The notes under the pieces: generated by a model
What the model was told of the DNA's origin: nothing
Database searches by the model: none
Seen by the model: only the letters and a program-made list of their open reading frames with translations
In this document: positions 1 to 10,480 of the stretch, in pieces
How the letters are laid out: every line of letters begins with the position of its first letter
Position numbering within the stretch: position 1 is the stretch's first letter
Made by a program: the position numbers and the translations under genes
NCBI GenBank assembly: GCA_947184155.2
Contig: CAMXCT020000483.1
Span: 120,763-184,762, forward strand
Reading direction: 5' to 3'
DNA from: Cladocopium goreaui
Lineage: Eukaryota; Sar; Dinophyceae; Suessiales; Symbiodiniaceae
Length of the DNA stretch: 64,000 bases

Positions 1-362
1 AATTTTGATGAAGCGTTGGATCTGATCGCAGATCTGTGCACGGCGCTTTTTCACACTACAGATTGCAGTCTCCTTCGACTATGGCATACAAGAAAAGTTT
101 CATCAATTTGCTGCAATGCTATGTGAGCGATTGGCACAAGCAATGTTCTTCTTCTCGGGAACACTGGCGAACATTTGACTTCCCAAGTCGAATGTTGCGG
201 CGTCGACCGTCCCAAGACGATGTTGATGCATTTACAGCAAAATGCGATGCGCTACGACGATCTGCTGCCGAACAAGAGCAGCGAAATCCAGTCTCATACG
301 CGCTCGAGAACAGCTGGACTGCCACATTGCGTGCTGATCGATACCTACTCCGAATGTCTTAG
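1..362 (+). pseudogene. possible broken coding fragment, unknown protein
   Basis: Two overlapping plus-strand frames read like protein. The first runs from base 1 (beginning NFDEALDLIADLCTALFH) and stops near base 125. The second is open to the TAG at 360-362 and contains charged, helix-like sequence (RRRPSQDDVDAFTAKCDALR). The switch of frame part-way suggests an indel in a decayed gene, or the end of a gene lying left of the window. I do not recognise the family. Confidence 0.22.
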
Positions 363-1298
363 TTGCCCCTCTATCCCGCCTCTTTTCTCCTCTCTTTTGC
401 CTCGTCTTTCGTTTCTTCGTGTCACCCCCTGTTTTTGGATTCGCTGGTGGTTTGGCCGCCTCTACCTGTCGTGTCCCTGGCTCACTCGGTTTCACCTTGT
501 CTTTTGCCGATCTTTATTTTGGCTGGATCTAGCCGCTAGCCTTCCCTGCCGGTGTTCCCTGTGCGTTGTTTCTGCTTGTGCTTCTTGTGGTGGAGTCTTT
601 TTTGTTTGGTTGCTTCTCTCGTGGGTCGTCCCCTTGTTGGTTGGCCCTCTCCCTTCCCGTGGACTCTTCTGGCCCTTTCTTTCCCTCAGAGAAATTGTCA
701 GTTTGGCCTGTAGTCAGAAGCCTGGCAATGCACCCAGGCTGGAGGGCGTGCACTGCGCACATCAAGTCGACAAAGGGTTGATCAAGAAGTTTCTAGGCTT
801 GGAGCATACGTAAGCCATGATCTGTTGTGGTCCATGGACCTGCGTGGGCACCATTCCCTGTGGCTCACAGATTACTGTATGGCATTTTTGTGGTTTTGTT
901 GTTTCGCTCTTGTTTTCTTTTGCCACACCAATCCCTGAGGTGATACAATGTTATCATCTCTTCTGGTACGTTTCAGATGCCTGTGAACTGATCAGCTGAT
1001 CACCGGCCGTGCTGGTTTTTGGTGTGTTTTTTGGGTGTTTTTGTGTGTTTTGTTTGGTTTTGGGTTTTTGTTGTTTGCTTTTTTGTTTTGCACGGTGACA
1101 GCTCAATGGATTATGTATCGATCCAATTCAGTTCTCTTTATGCACATTGTCGTCTGCATTAATTCGGTGAATTTGCAAAACGCAATTGTCTTTCCGGCTT
1201 GATAAACGACCTGGCGAGAGCCATCTGGCGTTGGACGGAAAAAAAGCGTGGGCACCATTACCTATTCGTACAATGATCGCTAAGTCAGAGTCATTATC
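363..1298. other. no gene seen; T/G-rich stretch
   Basis: No coding signal. From about 1010 to 1090 the sequence is a run of T and G (TTTTGTGTG-type words). The longer open frame at 175-813 has a composition typical of chance translation of pyrimidine-rich DNA. Confidence 0.5.
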
Positions 1299-1905
1299 TT
1301 AACACGCATCTGGCCACAGTCTGGCAACTAGTCCACACCGGCGTGCCGGCGGGAGGTAATCGCCAGCTTGGTTGAGTGCTCGTAAACCTAGCGGTCGTTG
1401 GAGGAGCTTCTGTCGGTTTGCAGCCGCTGCTCTACCTTTGGATAACGCTCCAGGCGTTTGCCTGTGATCGCCAAACACTAATAGAGCTGGCTGTCGAATA
1501 GCTGCTAGCGATGCACAGTTCCCTTTCGTCCATGAAAGCCATCCACACCTTTGATAGCCACTGGTTAAATGTCGAACGCCGCATGGACAGCTCTGCCGTG
1601 GCAGAGCCACCTGTGGCGATAATGATGCGTTTGTGGGCAATGATGCGATTCCGATCGTTGCAACGGACACCAATGCGAGTTGCATAGGCTTCGCCTCCTT
1701 CTTCAATGCGTCCAAGCAAGCGCCCGAAACACATCTGAGTTGGCGGATTCAGGTCACTGATTTGGTCAGCGAGGGCTTTCGCAGCCACATTTTCCTTGGT
1801 GAACACGACAGCGGAATAAAAGTCTTCGACCTCGCAGCTCAAAGCAATGAGCAATGCTGCTAAAGACCTGGTACCTGCACCGAAGACACCTGCAATGCAC
1901 AGATC
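1299..1905 (-). pseudogene. SF1 (UPF1/Dna2-like) helicase fragment, frameshifted
   Basis: Reading the minus strand from 1905 downwards gives a Walker-A-like stretch GVFGAGTRSLAALLIAL, then FTKENVAAKALADQI and RIIIATGGSATAEL, then MDE near 1525 as the start of a Walker B motif. After a change of frame comes LLVFGDHRQTPGALSKG, where GDHRQTPG matches motif III of superfamily-1 helicases, and NRQKLLQRPLGLRAL. The order (P-loop, DE, GDxxQ) is that of the ATPase half of an SF1 helicase. Two defects mark it as dead: the frameshift between the DE and GDHRQ motifs, and the lack of a lysine in the P-loop (GAGT where GAGKT is expected). The C-terminal RecA domain is missing. I recall this family as multi-copy in dinoflagellates; the copy appears to be a relic. 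Confidence 0.62.
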
Positions 1906-2196
1906 AGATCATCCCGTAATAATGGCCAGTAGAAGTGCTATGGCCACGGCAAGAATATGCCCATCACCATGTGCTGCTGGCTCTATCAGACTACCTACTG
2001 GTCATATTGTCTTTCCATAGAGACAGGCAGGGGTGAGAAATCGCCTCAATAGTCGGACCAATGCGTCAGTCAGCTTGGACTTCCTGTCGCTAGCCATACG
2101 TCGAACGGGAATTCCGGCCTGTGCGCTGCGCACTGCCCGTGGCAACCGGGATGGGTTCGCTTCGGCAAAGACTAAAAGTTCTCGGCGGCTTCTGCT

Positions 2197-3404
2197 ATGT
2201 ACAAGAAACAAAGTGGGACGCAGAGAGAGAAAAAGCATGTATTAACACTTACGCTCATGCTAGTGCGTCGCAAATCTGCTTGCAAAACCTCTGCGGGCAG
2301 CAGCAAAATTCTCCGATGGCTGACCCCACTTTTGGGCCCAAATCTGGATCCCAAAACGGGGCCCAAGCAAAGACCTAAAAGAAGGAATGAAAATGTGATC
2401 CAATTCTGGACCCCATTTTGGGGTCCATATTTTTTAACCAATGCCAGAGCACACCAGAAATCTGACTGTTGGGATCTGTTGGCGTGTTGAGCTGGTGGCA
2501 GTAATGCAGGCACCACCAAAAATGGGGTCAGCCATCGGAGAATTTCGCTGCTGCCCGCACATGTTGTGCAAGCAGATTTGCGACTCTGCAGCTTGAACAT
2601 GAATGTCAACTCACACCTTTTTCTCTTTGTGCGTCCCAAGTCCGGTTGCTACTGTACAAGAAACAAAGTGGGACGCAGAGAGAGAAAAGCATGTATTAAC
2701 ACTCACGCTCATGCTAGTGCGTCGCAAATCTGCTTGCAAAACCTCTGCGGGCAGCAGCAAAATGGTCCGATGGCTGACCCCACTTTTGGGTCCAAATCTG
2801 GATCCCAAAACGGGGCCCAAGCAAAGACCTAAAAGAAGGAATGAAAATGTGATCCAATTCTGGACCCCATTTTGGGGTCCATATTTGGACCCAAAAATGG
2901 GTCAGCCATCGGAGAATTTCGCTGCTGCCCGCACATGTTGTGCAAGCAGATTTGCGACCCTGCCTGAACATGAATGTCAACTCATACCTTTTTCTCTTTG
3001 TGCGTCCCAAGTCCGGTTGCTATGTACAAGAAACAAAGTGGGACGCAGAGAGAGAAAAAGCATGTATTAACACTTACGCTCATGCTAGTGCGTCGCAAAT
3101 CTGCTTGCAAAACCTCTGCGGGCAGCAGCAAAATTCTCCGATGGCTGACCCCACTTTTGGGTCCAAATCTGGATCCCAAAACGGGGCCCAAGCAAAGACC
3201 TAAAAGAAGGAATGAAAATGTGATCCAATTCTGGACCCCATTTTGGGGTCCATATTTGGACCCAAAAATGGGGTCAGCCATCGGAGAATTTCGCTGCTGC
3301 CCGCACATGTTGTGCAAGCAGATTTGCGACCCTGCAGCTTGAACATGAATGTCAACTCATACCTTTTTCTCTTTGTGCGTCCCAAGTCCGGTTGCTACTG
3401 TCAA
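2197..3404. repeat. tandem array of ~370-bp fold-back (inverted-repeat) units
   Basis: Units begin at about 2197, 2653 and 3022 with the words TACAAGAAACAAAGTGGGAC and GCAGAGAGAGAAAA, and the array stops at 3404 inside the same word context. The first unit is about 85 bp longer because of an insertion near 2430-2515. Each unit is itself a long imperfect palindrome: the left arm (GTCGCAAATCTGCTTGCA, TCTCCGATGGCTGACCCC, TTTGGGTCCAAATCTGG) recurs as its reverse complement in the right arm, around a centre reading GACCTAAAAGAAGGAATG. The long frames on both strands here are consequences of the repeats, not genes. Confidence 0.85.
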
Positions 3405-4550
3405 GGTCCCTTTATCGCAGCCATGTTTTGACCACTTTTTTGGGCCCTGTTTTAAGGGCCATGATGAAGCAGGTTTGTTGGCATTCGAGGCGCTCCAGGG
3501 CTTACCGAGGCCTGCCCGAGGCACGAGGACAAAGCGAGGCTCACGGGGACTCGAATCTATATAATACTATTGTTGGGGTCCCTTAGCAATGATTGATGGT
3601 GTGGCAGTGGGACACTGTGGTGCCTTCTGGACTTGCAAAAGTACTGCTGTTTGTCAAAGCTGCGCCAGTTTTGGCAAAGAAGGTCACTGCAGAATCTCAT
3701 TTTCGGAGCTGTAAAACATTGGCCTTGGATTCCAAGAAGTGGTCCTCCCCAGTTGCGTTGAACAATTGATGGTCAAACAATCCCCAACTTTGATCCACTT
3801 GCGTCATGCGAAGGCTTTTGTGTGTGAAAGTTTGTTGAGAGGATGTACAGTGTACTGAACCACCTTGAACCTACGTGAACATCTTTAAACCTATCTTGGA
3901 ACAATGTATGTGCAGGTGAACAGTTAGGAAACCATTTTAAGTTTGTAGGAACCGATCTGTGAACTAGAGAACCCATAGGAACCTATAGGAACCAGGTAGG
4001 AACCAATTTGGAACCAAATGGAACCAGTTTGTGCATGGAAGAGCTTGGAGATGGATTTTCGTTTGTTTTTGTGGTTTGTGGTGTTTTTGGATGTTGTTTG
4101 ACCCATGTCCTAGGAACTTGATGTTGTGACTGTATTGGGTAGGAGTTTTGTAGGGTATTTGTGAGTTTGAGCTGAAGACGTTTTATTTGGAGAAGCTGGA
4201 AGAACGTTTTTAAAGCTTGAGAACTCTTTTGAAGTAGTTTGAGAACGTTTGAGTGTCACTGCGTTTTACTCTGCACGACTCTTCTAAGAAGAAGAGTGAC
4301 TGAGCTGCCCAACCTGTGTGGTTTGGCTCAAGTCCGAGCTGTGAAAAAGAGCTGCCACGCCGCGCTCGTGTTTTCACATGGTAGCGGAGCCATGAAATCT
4401 CTATAGAGGCGCTGACACCAAGGTCGTCTATAAAATTGCAGACGTTGACACTGGATAGGCACTCCCAAACAAAGGATGGCCCTAAAACGCACCATGTTTC
4501 GAAGCTTATAATTTTCGAGAGGATATTGCAAGGAGGAAAATTTAAATCAG
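3405..4550. other. non-coding; diffuse GGAACC-rich stretch
   Basis: No gene seen. Between about 3855 and 4030 the hexamer GGAACC/GAACC recurs at irregular short spacing, giving a degenerate simple repeat. At 4322-4332 there is an 11-base word identical to the 3' end of the dinoflagellate spliced leader, treated as a finding. Confidence 0.45.
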
Positions 4551-4654
4551 GATGAATGGTTACAAGCCCTTGCGATGTCTATCAACCTAGGCAGCAACGT
4601 CGCAAGGCAAGGTCCGGAAAACCAGCCATTTTGATTCACATATCTGCCAACGCA

Positions 4655-4830
4655 CGCGCGGATGCCTGCGGATGCCCCTGCGGATGCCCCTGCGGATGCG
4701 GGAGAACCCTTGCGAAGGACCACTGCGGATGCCAAAAACCACCAAAAAATGGCCGCGGATGCATTTCCGGCGTTTGAGAAATAATACAAAGTAATAGAAA
4801 GCAACCCGCCCTGCGGATGCCCAATGGGGT
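4655..4830. repeat. minisatellite based on TGCGGATGCCCC
   Basis: The 12-mer TGCGGATGCCCC and variants occur head to tail from about 4662 to 4700 and again singly near 4728, 4750 and 4812. The GC-rich repeat opens frames on the minus strand; these are not supported as genes. Confidence 0.7.
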
Positions 4831-5014
4831 GTGTGGCACATTGTATGGGGGGGAGGGGGTTTTCTGCCGTTTCCTCCCCTTCCCTCGGTGACGCCTTCGT
4901 GTTGCGGAGTTCTCTTCTTCCCACTTGCGGCTTCCATGCCTCTTTCCAAACTTGGCCTTGCCACGCGTTGACTCCCCATCAGGTCTCGCCTCCCAGACTT
5001 GGCCCTGCCACATT

Positions 5015-6927
5015 CTAGGTTCCCATAAGGGGTGGTTTCTGCGAAACCGGTGCCTGCCACGGTTCCCAAGGGGAACTTTGGGGCATAGCTGACGGGTCAC
5101 CAAACAACAGTATCGGTGCGCCCTCTGTAGCGAGCGTGATTACATGGAAGTCGGCATAAGCTTCGTATTGATACCTGAGAGGAAACCTGAGGGCTTGTTG
5201 GTGTTGTACTTGCTCTTGTACAAGAGCAACGCTCTCCCACGGTTGGAGATGCTGCATTTGTCTGCCAGAGTGGTGCGCATCTAGCTGTGGAAGCACCATA
5301 TCCAGCAGAAAGACCAGGGTACGGAGTGAGAATCCACCAAGAAATTCAGGCAGCAGGTTTCGAATGGTTTGGCCGCCCTCGTCATTTTGGCCCCCCGGTG
5401 TAGGGATCATGCCGATCAGTATATTCTGAAGGCTTGCTCCGACTCAATGGGGGGGTCCCTACATTCTATCTCGATGTCCTGTAGTGACTGGCAGCCAGCG
5501 CCCGCCGCTTGCAGTAATGCACTAAGGGTGCGCTTGAGCTGTGCAGGGAGATCAAAGCTGACCCACGAGAGGACGCGAAGGAGTCCTTCACATCTAACTC
5601 CGTGCGGGATGACATTTGGTCGTAAGATTTGCAGTTGATCGATGTGATGCAGACCTTCATCAAGTTGCGTAAACAACAAATGGCCATACGCATGCCGGGC
5701 TCGACCACTCCAGAAGGGCGTGCCTTCAATCAGGACCATGTTGTAGCTGAGCTCTGTCATGGAAGGCGGCTTCCAGACACACAGCCGGTCTTCAAGGCAG
5801 TGAATGAGCGTTACGCTGCGTTCTCCAGTGGCAAGCCGCAAAAGTTCAGGTGGTGCCGCGATAGCAGCCACTCTAATGGAACCTGGAAAGCATGCAAATT
5901 CGCCTAGCACTGAGTGCAAGGCGAGTCCGGAGTACGACCCTGCCGAGAAGCCCATGACGTCAACTCGTCGAGTGCCCTCTGGAATAGGCAGCCTCATAAA
6001 GCTCCGGATAGTAAGCTTTAAACAATAGGATCTTGCCTTGTGGATGGTAGCACCTGAATATTTGCTGTACAGCCATGGTCCACGTGGGATGCGGTGGTCT
6101 CGCATGTGCCGGGCGCATTGTCGCTGCCTTCAACAGCCGCACAGCTCGCGTGAGCAAAAGCTTAGGGTTGGCTAATTTCTCAGGCAGGAAATTCTTCCAC
6201 ATGCTCCACCCTATGGCAGTAGCAAGGAGCTGATAAACTACGTACTCATGTGTAGTTTTGGTGAGGCCAGCTGTGCAATCCGCTGATCCCAATCATCGAC
6301 TTTCATTTGGGCGTGATTCTGGAAGAATAGGTCATAGCCATGATATGCACACTCAAAGGGCGGTCATGCATATGGACATCTTCTTTCCACTCATCTTCAA
6401 GTGGAAATGCCCAAGGGGCCCATTGGCTTGACCGGGCGGTTTCAGCTGTTGTTTCAGGCGGAGCAGTTCGGCTGTACGTCTGCATGGCTGTCAGGGATTT
6501 GGTGTGCTGAAAGGGGCAGGGAGTCCAAACTTGATGTCAGCCGCCTGTGTGAGGGCGCGACAGTTTTGGCCTCTGGTCGCTTTGGACGTTCCCACATTCC
6601 CAGCAGCAGCGCTAGCTGCTTGTAGGTGACCGGGGACGGCGGCAGCTTGGCATGAAGCCGGGGCCCAATAACAGGGAGAAAATTTTGGTGCATCCACTGT
6701 GTCCACTCAGCAGTTCCAAAGAGTGCTGCCACCATAGGCATCCAGCCGTGGTGGGCTAGCTCAGCTAATCGACTCGGAAGGCGTTTCTTAGCACTAGCAC
6801 CAAATCCATGCAGGATGACTGGTCGCACAACCAAATCCACGGTAGCACCAAGACAACACCTAATATGGCGCACAATCTTGATAACGTAATTCAGGTCAGA
6901 ACAAATCTGATACTGAAAGAAAAACAC
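5015..6927 (-). pseudogene. broken alpha/beta-hydrolase-like gene (multi-copy family)
   Basis: The minus strand gives successive protein-like blocks in different frames. Block 1, about 6900-6540: VVRPVILHGFG, WMPMVAALFGTAEW, PVTYKQLALLLGMWERP. Block 2, about 6290-5985: YVVYQLLATAIGWSMWKNFL, ending QGKILLFKAYYPEL. Block 3, about 6020-5416: PIPEGTRRVDVMGFSAGSYS, then RVAAIAAPPELL, then FWSGRARHAYGHLLF. GFSAGS fits the G-x-S-x-G nucleophile elbow of alpha/beta hydrolases. Blocks 2 and 3 overlap in DNA but switch frame just before the elbow, so the gene carries at least one indel (an intron there is less likely). A further frame continues to about 5015. The upper end is cut at about 6890, where AT-rich virus-like DNA begins. 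Hydrolase assignment is moderate; substrate unknown. Confidence 0.45.
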
Positions 6928-7143
6928 AACAAAAAATATCCAAACATAAGTGAAGGATATTATGTTAAAATATTTGATAAAGGAAAGGGCAACTATGTAT
7001 CAAGGAAAGAAACTAGAATTCAATGGAGTGAAAGGAAATACAAAGTGATATTAGTTGGTCGTGATATGATGAATAGTAGATATTATAAATTGGATGGAAT
7101 GAGTAAAAAATATAATAGGCATGAATTACTATTGGTTGATTAG
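6890..7143 (+). CDS. Polinton/Maverick-type integrase, C-terminal fragment
   Basis: An AT-rich open frame ending at TAG 7141-7143 reads SEGYYVKIFDKGKGNYVSRK, then TRIQWSERKYKVILVGRD and a short C-terminal tail (NRHELLLVD). A basic SH3/chromodomain-like segment with a W-S-x-x-x-Y/F-K-V pattern is what follows the catalytic core in retrovirus-type integrases of Polintons and related viruses. The DDE core is absent, so this is a 3' remnant. The frame is open to 6808, but the first part (to about 6890) belongs to the interrupted host gene on the other strand, so I place the boundary near 6890. The remnant converges with the polymerase and GIY-YIG remnants on the opposite strand. Base composition is clearly more AT-rich than the flanks. 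Endogenous viral fragment, presumably inactive. Confidence 0.5.
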
Positions 7144-7379
7144 TAACTGTTCTTCTTTCTTCTGTTTTGGCCTTTCTCTTGTTTTGGGCATTAATTCAAT
7201 TTTTCTCTCTTTGGTATCTTTTTCTTTGTGTTTGCCTTATTGCTTCTCTGTTTTCTTCTCTATACTTAAATTCTTCTCATTATATCTATCTTTATTTTTC
7301 TAGTGTTCTTATATTTTGTTTTTTGTTCTCATGATGCTGTTTGTTTTTTTCTTTGTATTTTTCAATATTCTCTATTTGA

Positions 7380-7800
7380 ATATTTGGCGTCCTTTCGTTT
7401 CTTCAAGGTGATGCTCTCCTGTGGCATCGTAATATTCCATTCAAGTCCGACCAACCAAACATCCGCTAAGACGGCTCTTATCATTTTCAATATATTCACC
7501 TTCTCTGTTTTTGAGTTGCTTTCTGTTTTGGCATGGGCGTTCTTCCATAAGAACCATTTTACAGTTTTCAACACCGAACTCATCAAACGATTTCATAGAG
7601 TTAATATGGTGTTTTTGGGGATTTGTATTGTGTATATAGATAAGATGTATAATCTCTTCTATGTCTTGCCATTCTTTGACTCAGTTTTTCAGTTGTTGAA
7701 CCGATGTAGCAACTATTTTAACCAACATAAACCATCTTATGGATTTGTCCGTTTCATATCTGTTTACATCTTTTTTTATATCATATCCATACATCTTAAA
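7380..7800 (-). pseudogene. GIY-YIG endonuclease remnant (virus-like region)
   Basis: On the minus strand, starting near 7711, one frame reads CYIGSTTEKLSQRMARHR and continues RDYTSYLYTQYKSPKTPY, which is the YIG half of a GIY-YIG nuclease with the conserved L-x-x-R-x-x-x-H pattern. After a frame change at about 7610 a second frame reads SFDEFGVENCKMVLMEERPC and then QLKNREGEYIEN, the C-terminal part with the conserved glutamate in REGEYIE. An in-frame TGA follows at LVGRT. The N-terminal GIY strand is not clearly recoverable, and there are at least two breaks. GIY-YIG genes occur in large DNA viruses and Polinton-like viruses, so its place next to the polymerase fits a viral origin. The plus-strand frame at 7303-7908 is the antisense shadow of this gene. 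Confidence 0.6.
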
Positions 7801-7819
7801 CCATCTTTTCGTTGTGTAG

Positions 7820-8290
7820 CTATTTTATGGCATAATGTCCAAACGGGAGACTTTCAAAATCTGAAAACCAGTAGCGTTTATTATCGTAGTTGCTTAAAGC
7901 ATACTTAGTCTGATTAATGCTATAGATTTGATGGTTCTTACTTCTGATTGTGTTGAAACTGACTTCTTCTTTACAGTTTCTATTCAATGTCTCGTCATAG
8001 GGTTTGTAACTTAACTGATTGCTCACTTTATGTTTGACTACTCCTTTACTTTTCTTGTGTTCTTTCTCGTCACCATACACTTTATAACAATATGCCTTCG
8101 GTTTCAATCCTATAAAGTGAGTAATTATTTTACCGTTCATTTCATCCTTGAATTTCCCTAAGACCTTCTTGTTTGATTTATCATGATTTGGATGTTCTGC
8201 TGGATAATCACTGAAATCCATGTATTCATTTATCTCCTCATTGTTGATCGTTGATAGTTGATTATCGAATGTTGATTGATGCCTGTTGAT
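7820..8290 (-). CDS. protein-primed family B DNA polymerase, C-terminal fragment (Polinton/Maverick-like)
   Basis: The minus-strand frame ending at 7820 reads MDFSDYPAEHPNHDKSNKKV, LGKFKDEMNGKIITHFIGLK, PKAYCYKVYGDEKEHKKSKG, and ends with TKYALSNYDNKRYWF and a GHYAIK tail. Acidic Y-P-x-x-H-P followed by SNKKVLGKFKDE, G-L-K-P-K-x-Y and K-x-A-L-S-x-x-D-x-K-R is the C-terminal (post-palm/thumb) signature of polymerases of Polintons, adintovirus-like elements and relatives. The exonuclease and palm motifs are missing. Upstream the frame runs into a glutamine run encoded by a (GTT)n microsatellite (about 8305-8380) that is unlikely to be native. With the integrase and GIY-YIG remnants this marks about 6890-8290 as one decayed viral insertion. 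Confidence 0.68.
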   Translation of the reverse strand: MNRHQSTFDNQLSTINNEEINEYMDFSDYPAEHPNHDKSNKKVLGKFKDEMNGKIITHFIGLKPKAYCYKVYGDEKEHKKSKGVVKHKVSNQLSYKPYDETLNRNCKEEVSFNTIRSKNHQIYSINQTKYALSNYDNKRYWFSDFESLPFGHYAIK

Positions 8291-8299
8291 TTTTGGGTC

Positions 8300-8385
8300 T
8301 GAGTAGTGGTGTTGTTGTTGTTGTTGCTGTTGTTGTAATAAAAAATGTTTTTTTTTTGGCGTTGTTTTGTTGTTGTTTTGAATTT
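8300..8385. repeat. (GTT)n microsatellite with poly-T
   Basis: GTT/GCT triplets from about 8308 to 8338, a run of T near 8348, then more GTT triplets to about 8380. It sits at the broken upstream end of the polymerase remnant and encodes its apparent poly-Gln tract. Confidence 0.7.
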
Positions 8386-8390
8386 GTAGA

Positions 8391-9019
8391 TGAAGTACTT
8401 GAATGATGCAAAATGAATACAACATGATAGATACATTTTGATTTTTGTGCCATGCAAGTTCGATACCTACAGACACATGTGCCGGAAACACTTAAATCTG
8501 GCAGCTTGGCTACAATGCACATTCGTTGTCTAACTCGTTGTTCCAATCCAAACCTTATCAGATCGCTAAATTTGCTGCGTGTTTCCGTCAACAAACCGAC
8601 CGAAATTCGTTCTGAGTGCAATGTTTTCCGTTTTATTCATATCAAAATTTCAAAGGACGCAACCATAGTTTCCTTCTAGTACAACCAAAGTAGTTTCGCT
8701 TCCGCCGTGTGTCGTAGCTACCAATTTTTTTTTGGGTGTTGCCGTTTTCATCCCACTTTGTACCCCTGCAGCTCTGTGAAATTTCAAGTCCGACTTGTTG
8801 CTTTCTTCCTCAGATGATTCCATTCAATACCCTCCATACCTGGTCTTTCTACTTTTGAACCATGTTACATACCTCTATTTGTATTCACCCTTTTTCAAAC
8901 GAAGCATGCCCAAAAAGACACCATGTGCCAATAGTTTAGTGCCCGGTGCGAACAAAATCAATCCGGGGGCTGCAAATTCCATCCCAGAAACAAAAAAATA
9001 CAGAACCCACATGAGGTAA
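8391..9019. other. no gene recognised
   Basis: Several short frames on both strands, none with recognisable motifs. This may be the right flank of the viral insertion. Confidence 0.4.
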
Positions 9020-9500
9020 ATTCGGCACGAATAAATTTGATTGATGGGGGCATTTTTTTTTTATGGAGATAAATTTGACATAATTACATATTTGAATTCC
9101 GGATAAATTTGACAGAAAAAAAATCGATGGAAATAAATTTGGTAAATCTAAATTTGACATACGAACATTTCATAGAAATGACATTGATAAGGATAAAATT
9201 GATAGTGCGAAGTGCGAAACAAGTTGGAACGCAGATAGGGATAAATTTGACTGGGATTATTTTGATGGAAATGAAATGGACAAAAATATGGAATCTTGAT
9301 GAACACAACACAACACGACCCGACCCGACACGACATGACGTGACATGACATGACAGGACATGACATGACAAAACATGATAAGACAAAACATGACATGACA
9401 TGACATGACATGACATGACATGACATGACATGAAATAAATTTGACGAACAAAAATTGAAGGAGGTATATTCGAGACGGAACATTACAATAGGAATAAATT
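9020..9500. repeat. interspersed AATAAATTTGA motif plus (ACATG)n microsatellite
   Basis: The word AATAAATTTGA or a close variant (GATAAATTTGAC, GATAAAATTGAT) occurs about nine times between 9028 and 9492 at irregular 25-60-bp spacing. Inside this lies a pentanucleotide array of ACATG/TGACA units from about 9330 to 9435. No coding sequence is supported; the long minus-strand frames are translations of the array. Confidence 0.75.
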
Positions 9501-9989
9501 TGATAAAAGTGAACTTGATAAATACCAGTTTGTTGATTGATGGGGGTTGTTGTTGACGACACACACACACGAGGAGGAAGCAGGGACGGGGATGCAAAAC
9601 TGTTTACGCAATAATACCCGCCCACACAAAGATGTAGGGACAAATGTCGTTGACAAAATGTTTTGGGGTCCATGTTAATGCTTGTGTAATCAAAATCTTC
9701 ATACAAAATCGAAATTCACTTGCATGGACAAAGGTTGGACAATCACAAATCAAGCAAAAACATATGGTGAATCTCCCATGGCATTGGATATTGTGGGTTG
9801 AAATTCTCCACTTAGAACCCCTTTGGGGTACGAAAGGCTGATACGTTGCGTTAGGTGAAACTATCATGATTTTTGGAAATGATTCTGTTATCAACCCATT
9901 ATTCGAATATTAACCATCAAAATAACCATTCTTAAACCATGGTTAACCTAATATCAACCATGATTTTTCCATGATTTTCCGAGAAGGGC

Positions 9990-10480
9990 GGTGAGAAGTT
10001 GATCTGGCCGTGACCGTGCATCACGGCCAGCCGTGCACGGTCCACCGTGGTCACGGCTGACCGTGCTGACCGTGCGCCCGGCTGACCGTGTTCCTGGCCG
10101 TACACGGTTGGCCGACCCGGTTGGCCGGCTGACCGTGTTCCTGGCCGTGCACGGTTGGCCGGCCCGGTTGGCCGGCTGACCGTGTTCCTGGCCGTGCACG
10201 GTTGGCCGACCCGGTTGGACGGCCGACCGTGTTCCTGGCCGTGCACGGTTGGCCGACCCGGTTGGCCGGCTGACCGTGTTCCTGGCCGTGCACTAGTACT
10301 AGTAGTAGTAGTAGTAGTAGTACTACTAGTAGTACTAGTAGTAGTAGCAGTAGTAGTAGTAGTAGGAGGTTGGCCGGCTGACCGTGTTCCTGGCCATGCA
10401 CGGTTGGCCGGCCCGGTTGGCCGGCTCACCGTGTTCCTGGCCGTGCACGGTTCGCCGACCCGGTGGGGCCACGATCACGG
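9990..10480. repeat. GC-rich ~47-bp minisatellite interrupted by (GTA)n
   Basis: A unit containing GGCCGTGCACGGTTGGCC, then GACCCGGTTGGCCGGCTGAC and CGTGTTCCT, repeats from about 10080 to 10275 and again from about 10365 to 10470, with degenerate copies from 9990. Between them a trinucleotide array of TAG/GTA units occupies about 10273-10366. The unit contains the palindrome CCGTGCACGG. Frames across it are repeat artefacts. Confidence 0.85.

Noticed and set aside
175-813. Open frame of 212 aa on plus
   Set aside because: Composition (Leu/Cys/Phe/Pro-rich from pyrimidine-rich DNA) and lack of motifs point to chance.
7303-7908. 201-aa AT-rich open frame on plus
   Set aside because: Antisense of the GIY-YIG and polymerase remnants, which have clear motifs on minus.
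9084-9706. Minus-strand frames with Ser/Cys/His/Val repeats
   Set aside because: Translation of the (ACATG)n microsatellite.
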